Shown piece by piece: positions 1 through 6,857 of a stretch of 27,558 nt of DNA. Position 1 is the first letter of the stretch, and every line of letters begins with the position of its first letter. The stretch comes from a virus. A model generated the notes under the pieces. It searched no databases and was not told the DNA's origin. It saw only the letters and a program-made list of their open reading frames with translations. Position numbers and translations under genes: made by a program. Location of the stretch: positions 1 through 27,558 of the IMG/VR virus record IMGVR_UViG_3300044858_005326; one strand, given 5' to 3'.

Positions 1-22
1 TGGTGAGCGGAATGTAAGGGGC

Positions 23-42
23 ACAGAATGAATTGTACATAG
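23..42 (+). repeat. Left-end repeat 1, candidate transposase-binding site
   Basis: The 20-mer acagaatgaattgtacatag recurs at 116-135 with 18 of 20 bases identical. It begins 10 bases inside the TGTA at 13-16, much as Mu site L1 lies just inside the phage end. The two copies are in the same orientation and 93 bp apart, close to nine helical turns. The sequence similarity is seen directly; the transposase-binding role is inferred from position. Confidence 0.6.
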
Positions 43-115
43 AGAGAAGAGAGAAAAAAGCGCAATTTTTGAGCAATGGCGCGGGATGCGTGCGGATATA
101 AGTGAGAGAGCGGAT

Positions 116-135
116 ACAAAATGAATTGTGCATAG
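116..135 (+). repeat. Left-end repeat 2, candidate transposase-binding site
   Basis: Second copy (acaaaatgaattgtgcatag) of the repeat at 23-42, differing at two positions. In Mu the left end holds several spaced transposase sites (L1-L3), so an internal copy about 93 bp further in fits that plan. No equally good third copy was found in the first 540 bases. A weak inverted resemblance near 511-530 is not claimed. Confidence 0.58.
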
Positions 136-310
136 GCCGCAATGAGAAGCCAATTAGAGGCCCTGTAAGGAGCCAAACGGGGCGGAACATATAAACACCC
201 CTTAAACACCCTTAAAAACCCGCTGCAACGGGCCATGCAGCCACGGCAGACTGCCCGTACCAACACCCGTGTGCGGCCCTGCCAGCCGCGCCATAAAAAC
301 CCCAAAAAAG

Positions 311-346
311 CGGTTGGGCATACGGTTGGGCATACGGTTGGGCGTA
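311..346. repeat. Three tandem 12-bp repeats
   Basis: The unit cggttgggcata occurs three times in a row (311-322, 323-334, 335-346), the last with one change. A 12-bp period does not match one helical turn and the repeats lie outside any believable gene. They could be binding sites or a slippage product; the sequence does not decide between these. Confidence 0.8.
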
Positions 347-528
347 TAAAATGGCCGCGAAAACACCCCTATAAGAGCTGAAACAGCCCCGATAACATGC
401 CAAAAAGACAGTGAACACCCCCCATAATGCAGCCAAAAACACGGGGCAATGTGCCACATGTTGCTGATTGTGAGCGAGGTGAGCATGCCGTTCATCGATA
501 TGCCCGTGTGTGTGCGTGCACAAATCAG

Positions 529-536
529 TAGTTTTG
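529..536 (+). promoter_or_regulatory. Possible -7 promoter element before the secreted-protein gene
   Basis: TAGTTTTG fits the Bacteroidota -7 consensus TAnnTTTG exactly. No clear TTTG lies at the -33 distance. The ATG at 541 is so close that the transcript would be nearly leaderless, or translation would begin at the in-frame ATG at 550. A chance match is possible. Confidence 0.3.
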
Positions 537-540
537 ATGA

Positions 541-720
541 ATGAAATGGATGTTCACAGCCGCAATTACCTTGTTGGTCAGCGCGAGTGCGCTTGCTCAG
601 ACGTGCCGATGCGATGAGTTTATTGAGTTATCGAAGTGGAACATGGACAAAACATGGCACCAAAACGTCATCGAGGGTTTTGATGCGTCCGGACTTCAGG
701 ATGGAGACGGCATCGGATAG
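541..720 (+). CDS. Small secreted protein, N-terminal part of an interrupted gene
   Basis: A 59-residue frame begins MKWMFTAAITLLVSASALAQ, a textbook Sec signal peptide: a lysine, a hydrophobic core of about 12 residues, and an Ala-Leu-Ala-Gln cleavage region near residue 20. The mature part begins TCRC with two close cysteines. The frame ends at TAG (718-720) and the same frame stays open immediately afterwards to 960. The whole therefore reads like one exported protein of about 139 residues cut by an amber codon. It sits between the left end and the repressor, a usual place for lysogenic-conversion cargo, and its GC is lower than that of the structural genes. No family was recognised. Confidence 0.55.
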   Translation: MKWMFTAAITLLVSASALAQTCRCDEFIELSKWNMDKTWHQNVIEGFDASGLQDGDGIG

Positions 721-960
721 GTGATGGACGTAGATAGCTGTGGCACCATAGCCAACGTCCAGGCATACGACCCGAGAAGCCATGCCTCATATTTCATGGA
801 CGCGAGTAACCTCACAAAGACTCAGATAATGATACTGGACAGGCTCAGGAAATTTGCTGTAGGTCAATCTGTGGCCCGACCTGTTTGGACAGGGAAACCT
901 GTGTGTGCGCGATACAAGGGACTGACTGTGCAGTGGGAGTCGAAACTGTACTCCAGGTAA
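721..960 (+). CDS. Continuation of the secreted-protein frame after an in-frame stop
   Basis: This frame is in phase with 541-717 and starts directly after the TAG with GTG ATG, so translation could restart at 721 or 724. The 79-residue product has two cysteines and no signal peptide of its own, so as a separate protein it would stay in the cytoplasm. The simplest reading is that 541-960 was one secreted-protein gene, now broken, read through, or carrying a sequencing error. It ends 8 bases short of the convergent repressor gene. No homologous family was recognised. Confidence 0.4.
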   Translation: MMDVDSCGTIANVQAYDPRSHASYFMDASNLTKTQIMILDRLRKFAVGQSVARPVWTGKPVCARYKGLTVQWESKLYSR

Positions 961-967
961 TAAACAC

Positions 968-1678
968 TCACTCCAACCGGATGACCCCGTCCACCGGTAT
1001 CTCGAAAGGGTCATAATCCTTGTTATCAGACACGGCCACAAGCACATCGGCACTTGGCCCCTTCTTGAGGCGCTTGATGAGTACACCCTGCTCGCGCGTG
1101 GCGAGGACGTGCACCTTATTCCATTGATAAAAGCGACCCTTGATCATGCGGCAGGCGACCACATCTCCTGAGTTGTACTTGGGGTACATGGAGTTGCCCT
1201 TGACCCGGATCATGAAATCGACATCCACGAAATCCGGTATGACGTACCGGTCCTTGATATCGCCATCCTTTATTGATACCGCCTCACCACCATAGCCACC
1301 GAATGCCTCGGCCGGTAGCAACGGCACCCCGGCAGTCCCAGGACCAGTCATGTGGACAAAGCCCTTTTCTCGATGGACGACATTGTTACCTCGACCATCG
1401 ACACCGTAGTCCTCCATCGGCTCATTGAGCGTCTGCTTGGGCGATAAATCTCGCTGAGTCATTGGCCCAGAGCCATAGAGAAGCCACTCCAAACGAACAT
1501 TCGGGGCAAACTCAAGAAACCTTCGAAGACCGTCCTCCGTCAGTCCACTGTCATTATCCAGAGTGCCCCTTGAAATCCCGGTGGCCTGATAAAATGCGTA
1601 TTTAGATACGCCTTGATTTTCAAGGTAGTGCAATATATTTCGCTTTAACAACGATATTTTTTGCTCTTGCTGTTGCAT
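968..1678 (-). CDS. S24/LexA-like phage repressor
   Basis: A 236-residue protein with a helix-turn-helix N-terminus (about residues 8-60, including the YAFYQATGISRGTL segment) and an S24 peptidase fold at the C-terminus. The catalytic serine is Ser163 in the KGNSMYP motif and the partner lysine is probably Lys202 in VLIKRL. A possible self-cleavage pair Ala116-Gly117 lies in the linker. This is the layout of SOS-responsive repressors such as lambda CI. The start at 1678 (MQQQEQK) is chosen over an upstream in-frame ATG because the extra N-terminus is low-complexity and runs across the divergent gene. It should hold the phage in lysogeny by shutting off the rightward early promoter next to it. 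Confidence 0.9.
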   Translation of the reverse strand: MQQQEQKISLLKRNILHYLENQGVSKYAFYQATGISRGTLDNDSGLTEDGLRRFLEFAPNVRLEWLLYGSGPMTQRDLSPKQTLNEPMEDYGVDGRGNNVVHREKGFVHMTGPGTAGVPLLPAEAFGGYGGEAVSIKDGDIKDRYVIPDFVDVDFMIRVKGNSMYPKYNSGDVVACRMIKGRFYQWNKVHVLATREQGVLIKRLKKGPSADVLVAVSDNKDYDPFEIPVDGVIRLE

Positions 1679-1703
1679 GGACGAAATAACTCGCTTATGT
1701 TTG
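1673..1703 (+). promoter_or_regulatory. Rightward early promoter
   Basis: TATGTTTG at 1696-1703 matches the Bacteroidota -7 consensus TAnnTTTG, with a TTG at 1673-1675 twenty bases upstream as a -33 element. It would start transcription about 20 bases before the HTH gene at 1732 and drive the early operon with the transposase. It overlaps the first bases of the repressor gene. Confidence 0.55.
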
Positions 1704-1705
1704 CC

Positions 1706-1723
1706 GCTGCATACAAATGTAGC
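1706..1723. promoter_or_regulatory. Candidate operator palindrome in the switch region
   Basis: GCTGCATACAAATGTAGC has 7-base arms (1706-1712 and 1717-1723) with one mismatch and a 4-base centre. It covers the repressor's -7 element and lies just downstream of the early -7 element, so a bound protein could affect both promoters. A second inverted pair, CTCGCTT (1690-1696) and AAGCGAG (1738-1744), flanks it. Which regulator binds here is not shown by sequence. Confidence 0.4.
1714..1721 (-). promoter_or_regulatory. Leftward repressor promoter, -7 element
   Basis: On the minus strand this reads TACATTTG, an exact match to TAnnTTTG, about 36 bases upstream of the repressor start codon. No good -33 TTTG is seen at the usual distance, which would suit a promoter needing an activator. 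It points toward the rightward promoter, so the two transcripts would overlap. Confidence 0.45.
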
Positions 1724-1731
1724 AAAAGACA

Positions 1732-1941
1732 ATGGCGAAGCGAGCAGTACTAAAGGAGGTGGCAGACGAAATGGGGCTGAGCCACATCTATGTGAGGCAG
1801 GTGGCGTGCGGCATGAGGCGCAACCCCGAGGCAATGAGCCTCATTGTGAAGAAGAGGACCGAGGTGCTGAATGACATGCAGGGCCTGTGTGCCACTGTTC
1901 AGGCCGAAGCCAAGAAAGACCCCTTTGCCCGCACACTGTGA
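1732..1941 (+). CDS. Small HTH regulator, first early gene
   Basis: A 69-residue protein whose first half (about residues 5-30: LKEVADEMGLSHIYVRQVAC) looks like a DNA-binding helix-turn-helix. It is divergent from the repressor across a 53-base gap, which is the position of Ner in Mu or Cro in lambdoid phages. It probably tunes the early promoter and opposes the repressor; this follows from position rather than clear homology. Its stop overlaps the GTG of the next small frame (GTGA at 1938-1941). Confidence 0.75.
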   Translation: MAKRAVLKEVADEMGLSHIYVRQVACGMRRNPEAMSLIVKKRTEVLNDMQGLCATVQAEAKKDPFARTL

Positions 1942-2012
1942 TAACCGCACTGATACTACTCTCCACCACGCTGGTGGTGTACATCATCAAACTATTAAAA
2001 AAGAGACCATGA
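1938..2012 (+). CDS. 24-residue single-span membrane peptide
   Basis: A short frame starts at GTG inside the stop of the HTH gene (GTGA) and ends at TGA inside the start of the next gene (ATGA), so it fills the gap exactly with 4-base overlaps at both sides. The product is one hydrophobic helix (ITALILLSTTLVVYIIKLL) followed by KKRP, giving a positive cytoplasmic end. The coupled overlaps are the main support. No family was recognised. Without it the 67-base space would be an untranslated gap, so it could still be chance. Confidence 0.45.
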   Translation: MITALILLSTTLVVYIIKLLKKRP

Positions 2013-2551
2013 CAGTGACCATTGACATTGATAGGCTCATAGCTGCTGCGATAGATGGCCCATGCCAAAAAACCAGAGAAGAGATTGAATCAACCGTGCG
2101 TCAATGTCTGACCAGGGCTATTGCGGAGGCTGAAATGGATCTCCAGTCTGGTCATCCCACGGGAACACCCGGAACGGCTCTTTCAGCAGACGAGGTGCGA
2201 GAGCAGCTGCGACAGCTTGGTGAAAAGATCGGTAAGAGCCCCGATCGACAATATCTGCAATGGGCTCCGCTTCAATCAGGAATCTCTCAGTTGAGAGGCT
2301 TATTTGAAGTGCTGCAAGCCGAAGAAGGGGGCCATCAGCATGAGCCGACCATTTCGATTTCTGCCGTTGAGAATCGGATAGCCCAATGTATCGCAGGATG
2401 TCTGGCAGGTGAGCATGGACAAAGTCCAGATACCGCTCATATCCTAGCTCTTTTAGCCGACAATAGAGTGGTTCTACCTCTTCGGGACGGAAGAGTCTCT
2501 GTATCTCTCCACCGGGTTCACGTGACCGTTCAAGATAAATTTTCAGTCTAA
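2009..2551 (+). CDS. Hypothetical early protein
   Basis: A 180-residue protein starting MTVTIDIDRL at 2009. The longer frame from 1871 is rejected because its N-terminus would run through the HTH gene and the small peptide. It has a helical middle with charged residues (SADEVREQLRQLGEKIG, about residues 56-72) and a beta-like C-terminus. GC is visibly lower than in the transposase that follows, suggesting a different origin. Its stop shares bases with an ATG at 2551 (TAATG). No domain was recognised; its place just before the transposase suggests an early regulatory or cargo role, which is only inference. Confidence 0.65.
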   Translation: MTVTIDIDRLIAAAIDGPCQKTREEIESTVRQCLTRAIAEAEMDLQSGHPTGTPGTALSADEVREQLRQLGEKIGKSPDRQYLQWAPLQSGISQLRGLFEVLQAEEGGHQHEPTISISAVENRIAQCIAGCLAGEHGQSPDTAHILALLADNRVVLPLRDGRVSVSLHRVHVTVQDKFSV

Positions 2552-2619
2552 TGTCTTTGCGGTTTACTGGATGTCCTCATGGCTGGGCACATGGGAACGG
2601 CCACGAAAGTAGTAGCGAT

Positions 2620-4620
2620 ATGACTCCCACCCCAGCATACACCCACCACAACGGCACCCTCTGCATAGTGGGCAGCACCGTGATAGGAGAGGTGGTGTCA
2701 AAGCCCCTTTGGGATAAGTGGAGCCGCACCCTCGGGCTGGTGCAGCGCGGGGGCAACGGGCGCCCGAGCCTGATAGCATGGGAGCGTGTGCCGGCCAAGC
2801 ACCGTGCGCGGATAGTGGAGGCCTTCGGTGAGCCGCAGGTGGGCCACCCGCCCAGCGGACTGGAAGGACGGCTGAAGCCAGACACCGAGGCAGCCACCTA
2901 CTACAGTACGATAATGACCGAGCGCGGAGCCCTGAGCCCGGCCCGCCAACTGCAATACACCGCCAACGCCATGGTGATGAATGCGCTGATAGACGCGCAG
3001 GACACCGAGCGCAAGGCGCGGCAGGCCCACGGCAAGGGCACCGGTGACTTCTGGGGCCGGGCAAGCGCAGCCGTGAACCGTCTGCCTAAGGATGTGGGCC
3101 ACAACCTACCGGCCAACCCAAGGGCCCTGAAGCGCAAGGTGGATGACTACCGCGAGGCCCGCAAGGTAGGAGCTGAGCATGGCTATGCCAGCCTGGTACA
3201 CGGGGGCGTGGGTAAGCAGAACGCACTGAAGGTGACCGACCGCATAGAGAGGTTGATTGTGAGCATCGCTACCATGCCCACACGCCCATTCACCACCACG
3301 GTGCATGAATATCTGATGGCATTCATGGCGGGCAACATAGAGGTATTTGACTCTCGCACAGGTGAGCAGTACGAGCCGGCCGAGTTCACTGACGCCAAGG
3401 GTCGTGCACTGGAGATAAGCGAGGCCACCGTGTGGAACTACGTGCAGAAGAACGCCACGGTGATTGACAGCCTGACCATGGGCACAAAGCGCTTCAACGA
3501 CACCAACAAGCCATACCACCACCGCCACGCACCGGTGTACGCCTTTAGCAAGGTGACCATGGACGACCGCGACCTGCCGCGCCTGATGGCTGATGGCAAC
3601 CGCGTGAAGGCCTACTACTGCTACGATGTGGCCAGCGGTGCGGTGATAGGTGCCAGCTACAGCCGCAGCAAGGACGAGTCCTTGTTCATTGACTGCCTGC
3701 GCGACATGCTCCGGTTCATTGATGCCGGGCAGTATGGCGGCATACCGCACGAGGTGGAGGTGGAGCACCACCTCGTCAGCTCATTCAAGGACCAGCTGGA
3801 GAGCGTGTTCCCACGGGTGCGGTGGTGCCGCCCCGGCAACAGCCAGGAGAAGAGTGCCGAGCACTTCAACCGGAGCAAGAAGATGACGGTGGAGAAGAGG
3901 AACCACGCGGGCATAGGCCGCTGGTGGGCACAGTACAGCCGCTACCAGGTGGATGAGGATAAAGTGGGCGACCAGTATGTGGGCAAGCGCTACCTGTATG
4001 ACCGACTGGTGGCCGATGACAAGGAGGACATAGCGCAGTACAACGCCCAACTCCATCCGAACCAAAAGAAGTACCCGGGCATGAGCCGGATGGATGTGCT
4101 GAATGCGCACATGAACCCTTACCTGTTGCCGCTGAGCCGCCCGGCCATGCTGCACATGATAGGCAACAGGACCGAGACGAGCATCAACCGGCTGGAGCTG
4201 AAGTGCAACAATGCCACCTACCGGCTCCCGCGCGGGCTGGAGGACGAGGCCATGCTGCGGCCCGGTGACAAGCGCGTGGTGGCCTATTGGCTACCCGATG
4301 CCAACGGAGAAGTGAACGAAGTGCACATCTATCAGCACGGACGGTACCTGTTCACAGCGGTGAGCATAGCCACCTACAGCCGCGCCACCGTGGAGTGGAC
4401 CGGAGCGGACCAGAGCAGCTTCTACGCACAGGCGGGCTACGTGAATCGCTTTGAGACCGAGGTGAAGGAGATGAAGGCCGCAGTGCCCAAGGTGGCCATA
4501 CTGAAGCGCGAGAGCGTGCGCACGGTGGCCAATGTGGCCCCGGCCCAAGTGATGCCAGAACCCGAGACCATACCGGTGCCGACCAACACCGGACGCAAGA
4601 GCCTTAAAGACCGATTCTAA
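2620..4620 (+). CDS. MuA-like DDE transposase
   Basis: A 666-residue protein with an N-terminal winged-helix region (about residues 10-70, with the HNGTLCIVGSTVIGEV start seen in Mu-type transposases), a central rve/RNase H-like catalytic domain (about 300-430) and a C-terminal region presumed to contact the ATPase partner. Conserved stretches are TMDDRDLPR (acidic pair 315-316), YYCYDVASGAVIGASYS, EVEVEHH (Glu382) and NSQEKSAEHFNR (Glu414, the likely last catalytic glutamate). It joins phage ends to target DNA in integration and replicative transposition. The start at 2620 is preferred to the coupled ATG at 2551 because the family similarity begins here and the extra 23 residues look unstructured; 2551 remains possible. 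Confidence 0.93.
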   Translation: MTPTPAYTHHNGTLCIVGSTVIGEVVSKPLWDKWSRTLGLVQRGGNGRPSLIAWERVPAKHRARIVEAFGEPQVGHPPSGLEGRLKPDTEAATYYSTIMTERGALSPARQLQYTANAMVMNALIDAQDTERKARQAHGKGTGDFWGRASAAVNRLPKDVGHNLPANPRALKRKVDDYREARKVGAEHGYASLVHGGVGKQNALKVTDRIERLIVSIATMPTRPFTTTVHEYLMAFMAGNIEVFDSRTGEQYEPAEFTDAKGRALEISEATVWNYVQKNATVIDSLTMGTKRFNDTNKPYHHRHAPVYAFSKVTMDDRDLPRLMADGNRVKAYYCYDVASGAVIGASYSRSKDESLFIDCLRDMLRFIDAGQYGGIPHEVEVEHHLVSSFKDQLESVFPRVRWCRPGNSQEKSAEHFNRSKKMTVEKRNHAGIGRWWAQYSRYQVDEDKVGDQYVGKRYLYDRLVADDKEDIAQYNAQLHPNQKKYPGMSRMDVLNAHMNPYLLPLSRPAMLHMIGNRTETSINRLELKCNNATYRLPRGLEDEAMLRPGDKRVVAYWLPDANGEVNEVHIYQHGRYLFTAVSIATYSRATVEWTGADQSSFYAQAGYVNRFETEVKEMKAAVPKVAILKRESVRTVANVAPAQVMPEPETIPVPTNTGRKSLKDRF

Positions 4621-4642
4621 GACCAAAAAAACCGAGCGAGCG

Positions 4643-5584
4643 ATGAAAGTGAATTACGAGACCAAGGTGCAGGTGGTGAAGACCCTGCTGGGCAGGCGGA
4701 AGATATTCGATGGTACCGACAGCCGCTTTGCCAAGACCTGGGGCCTGCCGGGTAGCCTGTGGAGCACCCTTAAGACAGCCTACAACTCGGCCGATGGACT
4801 GAACGGCAAGCTAAAAGATACCAAGTGGATGCAGCTGGCCCGCGCCCTCGGTGTGGTAGGCTCGGCCCGCAAGTGGAACACGGTAAAGACCGAGGTATTC
4901 CAGACCATTGAGGAGGAGGTGCTGTTCTGCAAGGCCCACAGTAAGAGCCGGATATTTGTTGATGACTGTGCGATAGGCAAGACCTACACGGCCAAGTACC
5001 TGGCCGCTACCCTGCCCAATGCCTTCTACGTTGATTGCAGCCAGTGCAAGACCCACCCGCAGTTCCTCCGCGCCCTTGCCCTTGCCATAGGGGTAGACCA
5101 CAAGGGCGTGCTCCAGGACGTGGCCGATGGCATACGCTTCTGCCTGCGCAGCCTTGAGCAGCCCATTGTGATACTGGATGAGGCCGGTGACCTGAACGCG
5201 GCCGCATTCCTTGACCTCAAGAGCCTGTGGAACGCCACGGAAGGGGTCTGCGGATGGTACATGATGGGAGCTGATGGGCTACGGGCCAAGATTGACCGCG
5301 GCTATAACAACAAGCGCCTCGGTTATGCCGAGCTGTTCAGTCGATTCAGCGAGAGCTACAGCAGCGTGGTGCCCAGCGGACGCGAGGCCCGAAAGGACTT
5401 CTACCGCACCCTGATAACACAGGTGATAAGCGCCAACATGACCGAGGGTCAGGAGGCTGAGCTGGAGGGAATAGTAAAGCGCTGCCTGGTGGATGACAGT
5501 ATGGGTCGCCTGGGCGGGCTGCGCAGGGCCGAGAGCCTCCTTATCCTCCATTCAAACACTGTTGAAACCGAAGTGGAAGCCTGA
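4643..5584 (+). CDS. MuB-like AAA+ ATPase, transposition target selector
   Basis: A 313-residue protein directly after the transposase, as in Mu. A P-loop lies at about residues 105-116 (VDDCAIGKTYTAK) and is degenerate, since the first glycine of GxxxxGKT is replaced by an aspartate. A good Walker B lies at about 175-183 (IVILDEAGD). Residues 1-80 form a small helical N-terminal domain, like the HTH-type front of MuB. The known family role is to coat target DNA, attract the transposase complex and give target immunity. The arrangement around ATPase and transposase makes the call secure even though the Walker A is unusual. Confidence 0.9.
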   Translation: MKVNYETKVQVVKTLLGRRKIFDGTDSRFAKTWGLPGSLWSTLKTAYNSADGLNGKLKDTKWMQLARALGVVGSARKWNTVKTEVFQTIEEEVLFCKAHSKSRIFVDDCAIGKTYTAKYLAATLPNAFYVDCSQCKTHPQFLRALALAIGVDHKGVLQDVADGIRFCLRSLEQPIVILDEAGDLNAAAFLDLKSLWNATEGVCGWYMMGADGLRAKIDRGYNNKRLGYAELFSRFSESYSSVVPSGREARKDFYRTLITQVISANMTEGQEAELEGIVKRCLVDDSMGRLGGLRRAESLLILHSNTVETEVEA

Positions 5585-5588
5585 ATAA

Positions 5589-6212
5589 ATGGCCCTCAAA
5601 CGTGCCCTGACCGTGAGCAACATCCTCAATAAGAAACGCGACCTGTTGCCGTTCGATGGCGAATGGCTCGAGGCCATAGGGTGCCCCGAGCTGCGCGGCT
5701 CATGGCTGGTATGGGGCGGCAGCGGCAGTGGCAAGACCACCTTCGTGATGCTGCTCTGCAAATACCTGAGCCGGTTCGGTCGGGTGGTGTATGACAGCCT
5801 CGAGGAGGGCGACAGCGAGAGCATCCGGATGGCGCTGCTGCGCACCGATATGCGCGAGGTGGGCAGCCGTGTGCTGTTCCTTGACCGCGAGTCCATAGTT
5901 GAGCTGCGCGAGCGCCTGAGCAGGCGAAACGCGCCAAGGGTTGTGGTGGTGGACAGCGTGCAGTACAGCGGCCTCAGTTACACCGGCTACCAGAAGCTGC
6001 TGGAGGACTTCCCCGAGACGCTGTTCATCCTGATAAGCCATGCCGAGGGCAAGGCACCTGCCGGGCGCACCGCCACCCGCATGCGCTATGATGCCATGGT
6101 GAAGATTCGTGTGGAAGGCTACCGCGCCTACTGCATCAGCCGCTACCGCACAGGCGAGGGCACACCGATAACCATCTGGGCCGAAGGAGCAGAGAAATAC
6201 CAAGCCGTGTAG
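5589..6212 (+). CDS. RecA/RadA-like P-loop ATPase
   Basis: A 207-residue single-domain ATPase with a perfect Walker A (GGSGSGKTT, residues 43-51) and Walker B (VVVVDS, 118-123). A later ISHAEGKAPAGRTATRMRYDA stretch resembles the loop after sensor 1 in RadA/DnaB-type proteins. It starts 4 bases after the MuB-like gene and is clearly co-transcribed. Mu itself has no such second ATPase; in Bacteroidota relatives a small AAA protein here could help replication, recombination or strand exchange. The biochemical role is inferred from the fold only. Confidence 0.75.
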   Translation: MALKRALTVSNILNKKRDLLPFDGEWLEAIGCPELRGSWLVWGGSGSGKTTFVMLLCKYLSRFGRVVYDSLEEGDSESIRMALLRTDMREVGSRVLFLDRESIVELRERLSRRNAPRVVVVDSVQYSGLSYTGYQKLLEDFPETLFILISHAEGKAPAGRTATRMRYDAMVKIRVEGYRAYCISRYRTGEGTPITIWAEGAEKYQAV

Positions 6213-6235
6213 GCCTACTGATAGAACCGAGCAAA

Positions 6236-6571
6236 ATGAAAAACCGCGAGCACATCCTTAAAGCCCTCCGGATATCGGAGGACGAGTGGCACAACCTCAT
6301 CATTGACAGCCTGACCGACTACCTGGCCCAGCAGCAGGGCTGGACAGCGCGCGGCCGTGCCGCCCTGGCCCGCAGCCGCATGTTCAGCCACTGGTGGTTC
6401 TGCCAATGGGATATGCGCGATGCGCTGTGGCTGAGCCGCGACCACATGCGCAATGTGCCCGCCTACCTCAACTACCACCTCACCGCACCACCGCACCAGC
6501 TGCCGCGCGTGTTCTACCGCACCACACCGGTGCGCACCGCAGAGGCCACCGCACAACACGTAGAGCCATGA
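6236..6571 (+). CDS. Hypothetical early protein
   Basis: A 111-residue protein rich in Trp, Arg and His (MFSHWWFCQWDMRDALWL, about 49-66), with a helical N-terminus. It is not hydrophobic enough for a membrane protein. No domain was recognised. Its stop overlaps the next start (ATGA at 6568-6571), so it belongs to the same early transcript. Codon use and GC match the transposase genes. Confidence 0.65.
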   Translation: MKNREHILKALRISEDEWHNLIIDSLTDYLAQQQGWTARGRAALARSRMFSHWWFCQWDMRDALWLSRDHMRNVPAYLNYHLTAPPHQLPRVFYRTTPVRTAEATAQHVEP

Positions 6572-6819
6572 ACCAGGAACAGAGACGCGAGCGCAGGCAG
6601 CATACCGAGCGCAAGAACAAGGCCCGAGTGCGCATGGCTGAGATAGCTGCGGCTCTGAACGGCACCGACCTCGACCACGATGACATGCAGGTGCTCCTCC
6701 AGGAGTATCGCACACTCAAGATAAGGCTACAGCAGCTCAATACCGAGTGGAACCACGCTAAGAAGTACATGAGCGAGGTATCCATTGGCCAGCCAGACAC
6801 CAACCCATACAGGAGATGA
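6568..6819 (+). CDS. Hypothetical coiled-coil early protein
   Basis: An 83-residue, very basic and helical protein: the first 30 residues (NQEQRRERRQHTERKNKAR) are dense in Arg/Lys, followed by a leucine-rich segment (VLLQEYRTLKIRLQQL). It could be a small nucleic-acid binding protein, but no family is evident. The start at 6568 overlaps the previous stop and is preferred over the longer frame from 6394, whose extra part lies entirely inside the previous gene. Confidence 0.65.
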   Translation: MNQEQRRERRQHTERKNKARVRMAEIAAALNGTDLDHDDMQVLLQEYRTLKIRLQQLNTEWNHAKKYMSEVSIGQPDTNPYRR

Positions 6820-6857
6820 GCACCCCCCTCCGATTCATAACACCAGACCAACCAGAC

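Larger units (their letters stand above)
136..540. other. Left-end non-coding region
   Basis: About 400 bases with no convincing gene. Minus-strand open frames here have no recognisable domain, and one of them simply translates the 12-bp repeat at 311-346. The stretch is rich in 'aaacaccc' runs (near 193-215, 360 and 413) and has a short CCCG/CGGG hairpin near 219-232. It probably holds end-site or regulatory DNA between the phage terminus and the first cargo gene; nothing more specific can be supported. Confidence 0.5.

Noticed and set aside
202-523. Two minus-strand open frames in the left-end region
   Set aside because: No domain, no promoter, and one of them mainly translates the 12-bp DNA repeat as repeated MPNR units.
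2551-2619. Upstream start for the transposase at the TAATG overlap
   Set aside because: The extra 23 residues look unstructured and family similarity begins after the ATG at 2620; kept only as an alternative.
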